From Mansonella perstans (taxonomy: Eukaryota; Nematoda; Chromadorea; Rhabditida; Onchocercidae), in contig JBAMDO010000023.1 in the NCBI GenBank assembly GCA_037074765.1, positions 124,001 to 188,000 of the forward strand: a stretch of DNA of 64,000 bases, written 5' to 3'. The notes beneath the pieces were generated by a model that did no database searches, was not told the origin of the DNA, and worked only from the letters and a program-made list of their open reading frames with translations. The position numbers and the translations under genes were made by a program. Positions 30,483 to 43,394 of the stretch are shown piece after piece. The stretch's first letter is position 1. Every line of letters starts with the position of its first letter.

Positions 30483-32319
30483 ATGAGATTTTGCATCATT
30501 TGCGCTGCCAGAACCGATATACCTGCTAATATACTTGATCATTGCACAGCAGATGCAATATTCAGGCGCAATTTTGCACTACTGGTGAAAAGTAAATTTG
30601 AAAAGCAAAGTGTAAAAAGGAAAAATGATAAAAATGAAACGGCTGAACATTTTTTCTTCAGTTAATTTTGAACAGCGAATGATTATTTATGTACATTGGC
30701 CTTGTTACAATTAAAACGAGTTTTTCATTTAACAGGTATGTTAAAATTAAAATTATTTTAAAAAAAATTATTTTAAATTTTATAAATTTACATCTAAAAT
30801 TTTTTTTTATTGAGAACTTTATTATTCCAACTTTTCAAAATTCAAAATTTAAGCAATTGAATTTCCGCGGACTTCAATGATTCATCTATTCAAAAAATTT
30901 TATTTCTATTAACCAAAATTAATAAATCTAAAGCTATTGATATTTCTGCTATTTGTATATTTTGAGCGAAATGATTTGCGAAAATCGTCGTCAAAATTTT
31001 ATCACAAGCAATCATATCACAGTATGACAATCTTTTCTTCTAAGAATTTCTGAAAATTACTTTTCGAATGAGTCATTGAAATTTCATGGCAAAGAAAAAA
31101 ATTACTGATTCATCTAACCATAAGATTATCAGTAACAAATCGATTGCGCAAATTCAGCAAAATTAAAAAGTCCATTTTACTTATGAAATCATACATTCTG
31201 ATGATCTACACAGCATTATCAGAAATTATAGAGCCAAAAAGTGCTAGAAATTAATGTCTTGCATCATATCAGAACATCAGAAGGGAATAGTTTTCGATAA
31301 ACAGTTTAAAAGATAACCATACGCGCAAATGAGATAGAGATTACGGATAATCTAAAATGAGACTTCCTTCTAGCTATAACCCCAAATCCATTTTAATCTT
31401 TTTTCCTTTTCCTTTTCCACTGCAACATAATATAGGGAAGGAATGTAAAATTACAGTTCCGGTAAGTGCAAGCCATTTCCAGATATAATGTCATTTTGAT
31501 CTGCATAATTCAGAATTTATATGTGATAACCTGTTGATAATAGTGCCTGAAATTTTAACCTATAATGAACGATATGTCAGCTAGTTTAAAACTTTTAAAA
31601 AAGTAATTTCCCTAGTTTTTGTCAAATGTTAGATTTAAAAAAACAAAAAAGTAAACATTGGTTGAAAGTCTAACGCAATTAATAAAAAATTTAATTGCCT
31701 GTGAAATTAAAGATGTTAATTAATGCAAAAGCAGTGTTTAATGACAATGTTTAACGATTAACCCCAAACATTTCACTGTAAATATTTGAAAGGTCGAAAG
31801 GCAAAAAGAAAATTTAATGTCAAATTTTTATTTTTTTTGGCCACAAAAACTTGACATTAAATTTTCTTTTTGTCATTAATTATTATCGGTTGCAAATATT
31901 AATTTAACAACTTATTTGAAAATATATATTAAGCATTTTTATTTGTAAATACAAGTTTATCGATTATTAATTCAAATTCACTGGAAAAATCGGGCGAAAT
32001 AAATGTGAGAAAGAATTTGCACAAATTTTGCCATTTGAATTTAATTTAATTTAATCGTAAGAATGAGTTGATATCTGGAATAACAATTATTATTATTCAT
32101 ATACGATCTAACTGTTCAGTTACACCATCTGAACTTTGTAAAGACTTGGTCAATTTTTGTTCGCAAAAAAATTGCGATTGGCTTAAATCACGACAAAATT
32201 TTAAATTAAACTTGCATAATCAAAAAAGACCGCATCTGGAGTTGCAATTTTTTTGTGCAAAAAAAGGGTACGGACAAAAAGTTTTGGTCAAACTTGATGG
32301 GACAAAGTTTGTTCGATAA
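30483..32319 (+). CDS. Candidate two-exon Cys-rich protein (possibly NTR-like), 5' end unclear
   Basis: A weak model. Exon 30483-30591 reads MRFCIICAARTDIPANIL then DHCTADAIFRRNFALLVK and ends at a good donor (AAAA|GTAAAT). It joins in phase to 32120-32319 (acceptor CTGTTCAG), reading TPSELCKDLVNFCSQKNC to VKLDGTKFVR and a stop. The CxxC...ILxHC...FALxxK spacing recalls the start of the netrin-like domain of secreted frizzled-related proteins (CxxC...IIEHxC...FALxxKxK), but that is only a pattern match. No frizzled cysteine-rich domain, signal peptide or further exons were found. The intron holds a 22-bp perfect inverted repeat. It may be a genuine small secreted protein with missing 5' exons, a remnant, or chance. 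Confidence 0.25.
31802..31872. repeat. 22-bp perfect inverted repeat
   Basis: Arms 31802-31823 (CAAAAAGAAAATTTAATG plus TCAA) and 31851-31872 are exact reverse complements around a 27-base spacer. It would form a strong hairpin. No transposon features flank it. Confidence 0.9.
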
Positions 32320-34861
32320 ACTCTACTTATTGTTTATGGCAGTAAAACGAGGTGGACGAATAATTAATTAACAATTGGCTATGAGAAATTAAGCAAACAA
32401 TTAGATTTCAAAAGATGGAGTTAAATAGAAATTTTTGAAATCTTTCAAAATTCGGTGCAATCATATCTATCTCATTTAATAGGATGAATTATATATAGCA
32501 ATATTTGTTTTTAATAATTATTGTTTAGAAATTTAAGGGTAATATGATTTATGAAAATGGAATAGAATGGAAATTTTTAACTTTTAAGAGATAAAAGCAA
32601 TTAGACTTACCGAACAGCTAACATAAAACATTCCGTTTCTGAACTTCGAAATACAAATCCGAATTAATCGAATAGTTGAATAATTTGGTGGATCTTTTTT
32701 CTTTGATGGTAATGGACTGGAGTGAATGCTTGGAATAGATTGAATGTTTTTTAATTAAGATGAAAATTCAATCAATCGAAAGTCCCTTGAATTTCGTTGA
32801 AAATTACCGAGAATCGTGATTTTACCAAACTCTTCTTTCTGGATAACAGAAGGAAGAAAAGTTGAAAAACTTTTGAGAAAATTCAATCCAAAAAAAGCAA
32901 ATTTCATTTAAAATTATATGGGCTCAAATTTACCGAATATCGTATCTAAGATAAAATTTTTGAAGTAATAACATTATTTTAACAATGTCTTATATTAATA
33001 ATACATGTTTTCTAATCCGTTTAAAACTATCACAACAATCAGTTGTGAATTTCTGGTCTTTTTTTCGATCAAAGCTAAGAAATATTTTATTCAGAAATAC
33101 AATATCCAATGAATCAAAAATATCGTCATCTATATAAATTAATATGGTCAAATATTAGTGTTATGAAATATAAATTCAAAAAAAAATTGTGATCAATTTA
33201 TGTAGACGTAATGGTTTGATAGGTTGTAAAATCATATAAGTTGAATTCTGTTACATAATTTTCCACTAATTAGAGGAAAATATACATTAGAATAAAATAA
33301 TTGTATTTTTGAAGTTGAAATAAAATGCTATAACTTATATGAAAAAATTTTTCAAATTAGTTTTGTTGAACAAGAAGAAAACAACTTGAATAATTATTTT
33401 GCGCATAATGGCATCAATACATTCGATAACATAAGAAAATTTGGGAGATCGCGATGAAGAGGAACGCTCAATACTTTTTATGCTTCATCTTCTTCACTGT
33501 AATATAAAAGTTAGTTGTTTAATGTTCCATAAAATTTTTTTAAAAAAAATGAGAAAACACTGTTCAAAAGGATTGAAGTAAGAATATATTATTATTAGAA
33601 TAATTATTTTTTTTTTTTTAGATATGACGGACTTATTTTCAGGTTGGTTTTATAACTGTAAGATCATAATTGAATTATTAAACAGTAATGGAAGTTGAAA
33701 AAAATGATTCAGTTCCATCCATGTGTTGACGGTAAACCATTTCATAAAAAATTATTCCTATCGACCGATAATGTGACATTTCTACTATTTACTTCATTCC
33801 ATAAATTTCATTTCAGATTAAATTTTTTATAAATTGAAAATAGTGAAAATGATATTAAAAATAGTAATGGAAGAAGTAATAGCAGCAATAATAACAGACT
33901 CGTAAAAATTTCGTCTAATGGATCAACAAATGAAATCATTTTTTTTGTAATGAACTCTGAACTTTCGGATTAAACTTAAAGTGGAGAATACTGAATAAAA
34001 TGCACTTTTTTTTTCACTGTACAATATGTTTTGATATTGGAGTTTATTCGATTAACTTATTCTTGCCTTTGTTTTGATAGAAATTGAAATTAGATGCGCC
34101 ATTGGCCAAACTGTTTGAAAAGGCACGATTTCCTTCTAAGACGAATTTTCTCTTCAAGTGTGTTCAATAAATGAATTATGCCGCCAATAATTGCGTAAGC
34201 AAAAAGTAACTTTGCCCATAAAAGAAAATTTTAATTTCAAATAAACATCTTCAGCGAGACTTAGTGATAAAATAACTTTTGACAAATGTAAGCAGGAAGG
34301 CACAAAGAAAAAGACAAAAAAAACATAAGTCGTTCATTCATGTTGTAGTATGAAAGATGATGTTCCGATAATATTTGATGGTTTCGTATTACAAATGAAC
34401 TTTTTTGACCTTTTCCGCCATCGGTAACCGTTGTCTAAAAAAAAAATTAAGAATTTTTTTGACAAATTAAATTGTTTAAATTGGAGGAAGTATTCGTCAG
34501 TAGTTGGATGAATGCCTTCTTCAAAATGAGGTCATTAGATTTTATCTTAAAATTAAATCTTTTTTAAATCTAAGCGACTTATTCTGAAAGTTTTTATGTA
34601 ATACCACTGCGGAGTAATAAAATTATTCATAGTTATCAACGGAATTCAGAAAATCAGAAATCAGAAATCAAAGATGAAATTTCAATTTTGCAAATAATTA
34701 GAAATGAACATGCTATTTTTTTCACTCTCAAAGAATCTTGTTGTAAGTTTTTTAGAAATTTTAAATTTTTTCGAAAGCTCTCAAAGATTACAGATTATTT
34801 GGAATGATTAATCGATTATAAAAAAAATTTTTTTTGGAACAAATGTAGTGAAAGAAAAATA

Positions 34862-35235
34862 GGTCAGGTAATAAATGAATGTAAGTAATGAAAAGAAAAA
34901 AAGTCATATAATAAATAAGGAAAATAATGAAAAGAAAACAGGTTAAGTAATAAATGATTAAAAGTAGTCAAAAGAAAACAGGTTGGGTAATTAATGAATG
35001 AATGTAGAAAACAAATTAGGTAATAAATGAATGTAAGTAGTGAAAAGAAAAAAGGTCATATAATAATTAAGTAAAAATAATGAAAAGAAAACAGGTTGAG
35101 TAACAAATGATTAAAAGTAATCAAAAGAAAACAGGTTGGGTAATTAATGAATGAATGTAGAAAACAAGTTAGGTAATAAAGGGATGAAAGTACTGAAAAG
35201 AAAGTAGGTCAGATAATAAATGAATGTAAGTATCT
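34862..35235. repeat. Higher-order tandem repeat, period about 152 bp
   Basis: The phrase ATAAATGAATGTAAGT recurs near 34871, 35023 and, altered, 35176, a period of 152-153 bases. Each period is made of four or five related subunits of roughly 30-40 bases built on GAAAAGAAAACAGGTT(G/A)GGTAAT. Two full periods and a partial third are present. Confidence 0.88.
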
Positions 35236-36028
35236 AGGATGAACAGATGAACTCGATTAATGCAATTAGTGAAATAAATATAACAAAAAATGAGAATTAT
35301 TTGCTTGGTGTATTCCATTACTTTCTTCTCAGAGTGTTCACTTAAATGATGAATTGATCATATGCAGTGTCATAAGTGACGATGATAGTGTCATAAGTAA
35401 GGTTGACAATGATTTTACTCAAAGATTTCTTTTGGTAAACATTGAACAGTTGCTGCAGCATCTGAGATCGAAATCAGACAATAATTTATTAAATTAATAA
35501 GAGCAGAAAATTGTGCGAAACAATGAAGCAAATTAGTTAATAGTCAGGTTTTTTTTTTTCAAATTAATTCAAAGGTTTTATTGATTCAAAAATTGAGACA
35601 GAATAAATAAAATATAAATTAAAACAGAGAATTAAAAGTTGAGAAAAAATTATTGTCAAGTCAAAGACTGAAGAAAAATTATTTTTCAAGTTATATTATT
35701 TAATACAATATAACAAAAATTAAATTTGGTTTTCTTTTTATTAAATTATTCAGAAAAGAAGTAAAATAAAATTAATAAATATCATTAAAGGATGAAATAT
35801 CACTAAGAACCATTTTAACAAATAATGGTAATTTGTTTTTTTAAAGCACGTGGAATTTCAAAAATAAAAAGAAAAAAAATTCGTCAATTTATCATTTTCT
35901 ACTTTCTATCATTAAAAAAAGTATAAAACACTAACAACTTTTATTTTACCTGATTTTTTTTTCGTTCTTTTCTTTTGGTAAAAAAAAAATTTCATTCTTT
36001 TCTTTCCATCTTCCTAGAAACCTGTACT

Positions 36029-36092
36029 TTGATGTTTAGCTTTGATGCTTTTGCTTTGATGTTTATGCTTTGATGTCTATGCTTTCATGCTT
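36029..36092. repeat. Short degenerate tandem repeat
   Basis: Four to five copies of a 13-17 base unit around GCTTTGATGTTTATGC. Confidence 0.75.
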
Positions 36093-38505
36093 TTCCAACT
36101 ACGCAGATTATATCAAATAATTCTCCTATGTTGACAATCTAGTTAGTACATATAGCGATATTCATTAGTTTTTTAATTTCTTATTTGCAAGTGTGTGAAA
36201 TGAAATCAAACCTGAATGAAATCCTATTAATCCCTGCTCGCTAAGCCAAGTCATGATGATAATATCAAATCAAGCAATCCTTTTACGTTGAAATGTAACA
36301 CAGAATGAAAGGGCGATATTTTACTGAGAAATACTGATCCATTCATCCATATTTGTATATTTTGCATCATTAAGCATTCTATTGGATGTATACAAGTATG
36401 TAGTTAAAACTGTCAAATGATTTATCACTTGCTTTAAATAAAAAAAAAAAAAAAAAAAAATCCAATAAAATGAAGTGCCGCAACAATTAGCAGCCAAAAA
36501 CAATTTCTTAGCCACTAAAATAGTATTTCACAATCGTTAATAAAGTGGATCTTTAGAGAGCTTTTATTGTTAATATCAAGAAATCTCAATAGGTGAATAG
36601 TATTTAGTATTCTGAATCATTCATTGCTCCAAGCTTATATCAAGTATTCTATTCTGTGAATCATTCGATTATTTCTACACTAAATTATATCATTATATTA
36701 TTTCTTGAACAATTGAAATGTTGAAAAGAATGAAAAAACTTTAGCAATACTAAATTCTGAAGAAAAATATTTATTATTTTCAGACTAATTCATTCATTTC
36801 CACTAATCCATATGGAATGAGTACGAATTAATTGAAAATGAAAAATCATGAGCTCTGCTCACTGCAATGATAATTTCATTATAGATGATAAAGAAATTTT
36901 TAATTACCATCGAATAACTAGACTATCATCACCCTAAACATGGATCAGACATCACAGTGAGATTTCCGGATGTTAAAAGTTTAACTCTAGACAGCAAACA
37001 TTTCGGTTCAATAATCCATTGTAAAATTTTCAAATGAACTAATTTCGCAGAACAGCCTTCCGAGTGATTAATGCAGACATCAACGTTTGGAAACAGAGAT
37101 TCTTAGTTCTGAAGCAACGGTTTCCAGGAATAATGCAGGCTGAATTATGATCCATGAAGATTTTTTTCTTCTTTATTCTATTTAAGTTATACTTCGATTT
37201 TGTCTGTCGGTAATTGGAACCTTCTCACATTGTAATATTGTGCAACAAATATCAGAAATTCTTTATCATCGAAAGTTATTCAAATCAGGAATAAGTCAGA
37301 GATGTACACAATAAGTTCTTTAGCTTGATCTAGTTGTTCAGTAGTGAACCGTTCAACGGATTTCTGAAATAAAATGAAGCATCCATTCACTTTTCGTTAT
37401 ATCACAATCGATGTCAACCTGTTTATTCTTTCATTTTTGTCTTTCGATCTGTTATATCCACAGAAAGGGAATGTTACATCAAGATCGATTCCGATAAATT
37501 CTATATACTAGCATTAGATCTGATATCAATGCAATGCTTGAGGGTCAAATTGGCTGATATCTGGGTTTGTCAATTGTTAATTTCATAAATTATTCACAAA
37601 TTTCACAAATTGTTAATTTCACAAATTCTGTAAATAATACAATGCATATGCTAACCTATCATAACCAATTTTGATATTCATTCCACCAATAGCAGATTTC
37701 TAATCTCATTCTTAATTTGTTTAAGATCTCCATTTGAAAATTACTTTTTTTTAACATTTTAATTAAATTCTTAATTAATCAGGATTTTATTCTTTTCCGA
37801 AATTTTACTGTTTTGATGTTGTTGTTAAGTTTAATTTATCTAAATTGCTACTCTATTGCCTAATGCTGTATTTTATTTGATCTGCAAGCATAACCTTTTA
37901 GATTGTTGTTTCCAAATTATTTTTTTCAGGCTTAATTTATCAAAGTTGTTATAAGCAGTCAATGAATTAGTATTCATTTGCCATAATACTGTCAGGATTT
38001 TTTCTTTTTTTTTTTGTTTTGATTTCTTGAAATCAGAAAATTTGTTGAATTTTAGTTTTTTTTCTCAACTTTCGCATCATTAATTTTTTCAAATTTTTGA
38101 ATTCATAATGAGATTTCAATTGATTGCCTGAAAGTTTAAGTTTCTGCTGAAAAAAATTTTTAAATTATGTTTATTTGACTCTCACAGTGACATGCTCACG
38201 TATTCGCAAAATTCTGTCATATTTTACTTCCTTTAAATTGTTTCAAAAAGTATGTCAAATAACTGATTGTGCAGTAAAATGTTTCACACAAATAATCAAT
38301 TTCGTTCATTCGAAAGGTCACAAATATAAGTATGAAGAATAAGAGGAAAAAAGAATTAATTGCTTAAGGCTTATCGGGGACTGTTCTTATCGCATTTTGT
38401 TACATTCGCACTTTAAAATTTATTTTTTATTTTTTTTTCAAACTACTAAAAAGTGAAAGTGAAGGAAAATGAGCGAAAGGGAGAGAGAGAAAGGTAAAGT
38501 TAATT

Positions 38506-41500
38506 TTATCTTGCTCCACCAACACGTACCATTCCCTTCGTTACTGCATTCCTTGCTTGCACCTGCTCCTTGGATCCCTGAAATTTCGGTTATTTGAAAG
38601 AAATAATAAAAAATTTTCTAGCCAAAAAATTTAATTGCAATAATATAAATGAATGTCCTCCTATGAGTGTGAATTCGGAAAATTTCGGATAAACTATGAA
38701 AACTTGAGGAATTTTTACATTTGCAAACGTAAAAAGCTGGAATTTTTGATAAAAAAAAAGGTGTTGAAAAGTAGAAAAAAAAGTAGGAAACAATTAGAAA
38801 AAATTATGAAAAAAGTAAAAAATAAAAGCAAGGATGGATTCAAGTGTACAATTTCAATTCTTAAACAAAATTAGAGTTTGTATTTCCATTAATTTTTTTT
38901 GCTCGAGGGCTTTTAACACGTAGGAAGATTGATAGTATAATAATGAATCATTTTAGCTTACTACGTGACCAAGACTCAAATAAATTTCAAAATTCGTTAA
39001 CCTGCTTTGCTATTGCATTCTGCTCCATCACTGTTTCATTTTGCTCTAATTCAGCTGCTAAAAAATTCAGCAAGTCAGTATACTTCGATTTATAAAAGTC
39101 AAAAAGAAAAAAAGTTGGAATATTTTCAATTTTCATATCATGTCATACATCTATATTCGGGTGGTGGTGGTGGCCATTGACGTTGATTTGACCTCACGGG
39201 TAATCGTTTTTGAAGAATTTCAATTTCTTGCTGCATTTGCTGCTCACTTTCTGGTGGTGGCCATTGCACGCTTTTTAATCGAGAACCTAACAAGTCATTC
39301 TCGTATTTACAAAAAAATATGTTTAGATAAGTCTTTTGAAGATATCATGTATCATTCATTCGGAAATAAAAGAAACAATGAGCCAAATCTGTAGCATCTA
39401 TCAATGTGAAAGTACTCTGATGAGAAAATGTATTTTCAATCTACGCTGATGCGAAATTTATTGTAAATATCTTAGTTAAGCCAAAAAAAAGAAACAAACA
39501 TAAGTAGGTGCTAATGACTGAGGAGAAAACATTCTGAATTAGTTGAAAGTTGAAATAAGCAGTAAAAAACTTTAGGTCAATAATTTTCGGAAAATTAGCC
39601 TTAATTAATTAGTTAGAACGATGTCAAAAAAAATTAACAATTTTTTTTAAGTTGCTTCTATTCGTTCAATTATTCATCATTTCAATAATTTTGTAAGATT
39701 TATTTGTAATTTTCAGAAACAGAACACACTGTAGTAATTCATATCAGTTTTTAGCTATTCGGATTTAAAAAACTAAAATGTTTTAAAGCTTACCTACAGT
39801 CCGTTCTGTACGAACTTCATTTTCAGGTGGCGGCCATACTCTTTGTAAATTATGCGGAATGGTTTTACCCAAAGCAGTTCCTGTTTCCATTCCTACTTTT
39901 TCCTAAAAATATTGCAAAGAAATCATTCCTTTTGAATGTGATTATTATTAAGAAGATTCAACACGAAATTATTTCTTACATCTCGTCTCCAAGCCGTATC
40001 TTCTGTTGCTTTAATTACTGTAACTTCTTGTCTGCAAGAAAAAAAATTTTTCAAATTCTCTTTCTTTTTCATAATGCAAATAAATGCCGATGTTATTTAA
40101 GAGCTATTAAATGTTACTTGAAAATTTCAACAACCTGATAAAGATGACTCAGATGGCTTGGTTATTCATGAGCAATTTGATTATATTATATACTTCTCCT
40201 GATATTCTAGCTAGCATATTAGCCAAGTACAGACATTAAATGACCAAAAGCTGCAACTTACACAAATTTGGATTTTCAGATAAAAAAAATAGTCAAGCAA
40301 AATATACGAACTGTGGTGCTACATTTTCATTTTGTGGTGGAGGCCAAACATTGCCAATACGACCCGGTTGATATACACTTCTGACCGGTTGTGCACCAAT
40401 AATTTCATCCTATAAATTCTTGAAATTTTCAAAATTTGGTCAGGAGTAAGGAAATATGCCTTATCAATTATTTTATTCGCCTGGACAAGTGCGCACTTAA
40501 AGTAACTAGAAATAGCGGAAAATTAAACGGAATATCATATCAATTCGCTTTCGAACGAAATTCTAAAACCTGATTGTCAGGATGCCATTCGCCAGCTTTT
40601 ACTCTCGGAACATCTCTCAATTCTTTTGTTTCTTCCTGTGGAAATTCATTCCATGTGACCCGCGTTGTTTGTGCTGGGCGTGGAACAATTACTGTTGGCT
40701 AAAATATTCTTCCAAATCAGCAATACCTCACTGATTTAAAAATTAATTGATGCTCTTTCATAATTTGTAATTTTCATTCATTTTCTCTGAGAATAAAACG
40801 GTCCAAATTAAGACATTAAAGTTTTGCTAAAGAAGAATGCACACTTTACGGCATTAGTTACTGTATGCTAGTAATTTCGAAGTTTAAGTTAATTTATTTT
40901 AATTTCATGCTACTAATTAAGTTCAATCTCCGAGAAATCTTGCAAAACGATTAGTTTGAATTATTTGTTGCTCCAAACTTTAGTACAATGCTAGTCTGTA
41001 CTTGTGAACTTAGGGAGGATTCGCTCAGTTGGTTGCTGAAATGAATGAAATTTACAATCCATAAAACGAATAATTACAAGCTGATAACTGGTGGTTATGA
41101 TCAAATATCATAGAAAAGGGTTCCATTAAAGTATCTAAAGCCTAATGCATATGCTACATGAATGAATCAATAAATAATCCATATGGCAAAGCAAAATTCT
41201 AAAATTGAAATATATTAAATTTTCATCAAATTAAAAATTTCGCATCCACATAATTTCACCTTAACTTGAACACTCCCTTGCAAATCTGGAATGACAATTT
41301 TTGCGGGTTGAGGAGCTTGAATTTCAACCGGTATTCGATTTTGTGTTACCCATGATTCATCTTCCTGAAATTTGATAAAAATTAAGTCACAAATTGCTTT
41401 TGCAATTTTATTCGGGTAGAATAAATTCAGAAAATTTTTTGGATGAACTTTCAAACGAGTAATTTTTGCTGCATTTTCTTTTAGTTATACTCATTCATTT

Positions 41501-43321
41501 CTTAGTCAACTTATTTACAAAACTTGCCATCAATTTCGTCATTTACAATACTCGCAATTGCAGCACTTCTTACAGCACTTGCAATAATGTATAAAAACAA
41601 ATATACATTCCATGTAAAAATATGATTTCAGAAGACGCGAGCGATTTTATCGTGATATTATTTGCGCAAGATACTATTGTATACCAAAATAATATAAACA
41701 TGATGATAATACGGTAACTTTTACAGAATAATTGTAAATGAAAGTATAAAGAAGTTTAGCTTATATTAGTTTAGTTCAGCTGCAAGAGTAAAGCTTCTAT
41801 CTTCGTAAAACAAGAATGTTAGAAATAATCTAATAAGCCAAGTGCTTTAATTAATAGTGAAGTTAAAAATGATATATTACTTGGGTATGTATTGGCTTCA
41901 CTTCTTGCTGTAGTAACACTTCTGCCGGTCTAATGAGGTTGCTCAAGTAAGCTTGCTGTACCTCGCCACCTCTTATCACTTGAATCTTGTCACCAGTGTC
42001 TGGGATTAACGGCGCTACTGATGTCTGTTGTTGAGTAGGTGTTGCAGATATTGGTGCAACCTGCGTTTGCAGCATGCTTCTTCCATCTCTCTGTGCAAAT
42101 AATTTATCACCAGCTGCTGGACCAGCTCTAACTGATGTTGTTGCTGAAGGTGCAGTTTGTTGCGTTGAAGGTAGTTGGCCAGGTTTTACTGGTACTGCTG
42201 GACCTTTCTTTTGTTGCTGCTGCTGAGGCGTTACTTTTTTTATTGGTGCTTGATATTTTGGCGCTTGCACCTGAGGTTGCATCTGAGGTTGTTTTGTTGT
42301 CACTTCAGGTTGTTTTTCTGCTATCTGAGATTGTCTTTTCGGCATTTGCCATTGAGGCTGATTAGGTTGTTGCTTCTTCTGCTGCTGCTGCTGCTGCTGT
42401 TGAACATTCGCTGGTTGATTTTGCTGCAAATTCTGGGTTGGAATTTTAGTTTGTTGAGCCTGCAAATTCTGTGTTTGGATCTTGGCTTGTTGACCTTGTT
42501 TGGCAGCCATCATTTTAGCCTGCTCCTGCATACGAAGTTGCTCCGCACGTTCCCGTGCTGCTTTATTCTGAGCTTCTCGTTCCGCTTGCCGTAGCGCCTC
42601 TTGCTCAGCTCTTTTTTTGGCCTCAGCTTGAGCTTGCTTAGCTTTTGCTTCAGCTTCGGCTTGCTTGGCCTTTGCCTCAGCTTGTGCCTGCTGAACACGC
42701 ATCTGAGCCTCACGTTTTGCACGTTCCTGTGCTTCCTTAATGGCTTGCTGATGAGCCAGTTGAGCTCGTTGAAGCGCTTCTTGTTGCGCTTTCATCATCG
42801 CTTCTTGCTGCGCTTTCATCATTGCTTCTTTTTGTTCAGCAATAATTTTAGCCTGACGTAATTCAATTTGCTCACGATCTTGCTCTTCCTTTTTTACAGC
42901 TTCTGTTGAATCCAGTTTAACTTGTCGTTGTTCTTGTGGCGCATTTACTTGACGTGTTTCCGTTCGAGTTGTTGTTATCTCATGAACTAAAAGTTTGAAA
43001 ATGAATTCCTCTAACGATTTCGACTATATGCAGTCTCTCGAGGAACGAAAGAGACGAAATTTCCGGATTATGCTAATCCACAAAATTCTTTACCACTTCT
43101 AAATTTATTGAATCACAGAGCTACACAAAATTGATGAAAAGTGCAAAAAGTGATGAAAAGAGCGCAGAAACTGAAATATCAAAAGCTATAGATGACAGAT
43201 CAGACCTATTTTATTATCTTGACCATCAGTGCTCTTCAATATTCCTGTTTGATTCACGTTTGGTGACGCGCTGGTAATCATTTTGAAATCTCTACTTTTA
43301 CGTACAACTGGCACTTCATCT

Positions 43322-43353
<32 letters not shown>

Positions 43354-43377
43354 TTCTTCCTTGACCTTCGGTGACAT
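38506..43377 (-). CDS. Gln/Ala-rich coiled-coil protein with C-terminal WPPP motifs
   Basis: Family not recognised; predicted 678 residues from ten phase-consistent exons: 43206-43377, 41881-42986, 41260-41364, 40570-40698, 40312-40409, 39980-40031, 39794-39902, 39149-39286, 39002-39057, 38506-38577. The N-terminus has a run of 13 Glu after MSPKVK. The large second exon encodes a long Ala/Glu/Gln/Lys helix (about residues 85-225, with MMKAQQEA and AEAKAKQAE repeats), then a Gln/Pro-rich low-complexity stretch with an uninterrupted eight-Gln run. The small 3' exons carry tryptophan motifs: SWVTQNRIP, VTWNEFPQEE, NVWPPPQNE (W about 526), RVWPPPENE (577), VQWPPPESE (599) and RQWPPPPPE (628). The end is GMVRVGGAR. 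No signal peptide or membrane segment, so probably a cytoplasmic or cytoskeletal scaffold; that is an inference from composition only. Confidence 0.86.
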
Positions 43378-43384
43378 TTTTTGA

Positions 43385-43394
43385 ACTGAAATAA
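43385..43394 (-). promoter_or_regulatory. Possible spliced-leader acceptor before the WPPP-repeat gene
   Basis: Minus-strand TTATTTCAG lies just eight bases before the chosen ATG (43375-43377), with no credible upstream exon. The short leader fits trans-splicing, and this decided the start over an in-frame Met upstream of the acceptor. Confidence 0.45.

Larger units (their letters stand above)
32320..38505. other. 6-kb gene-poor stretch
   Basis: Very AT-rich with many homopolymer runs. Besides the repeats at 34862-35235 and 36029-36092, no frame with domain or splice support was found. A possible signal-peptide start, MKRNAQYFLCFIFFT at 33453-33497 (+) before a GTAATA donor, could not be linked to any downstream exon. 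The right end is the 3' flank of the WPPP-repeat gene. Confidence 0.55.

Noticed and set aside
32068..32119. Upstream part of the 83-codon plus-strand frame
   Set aside because: The Ile-rich start looks like intron; only the part after the acceptor at 32119 is plausible, and it is included in the candidate gene.
33453..33497. Signal-peptide-like start MKRNAQYFLCFIFFT followed by a GTAATA donor
   Set aside because: No downstream exon could be joined in phase; hydrophobic 15-mers arise easily in such T-rich DNA.
42135..42861. Leu/Phe-rich plus-strand open frames (76-139 codons)
   Set aside because: Antisense shadows of the Gln/Ala/Lys-rich exon on the minus strand; the real frame has consistent splicing on both sides.
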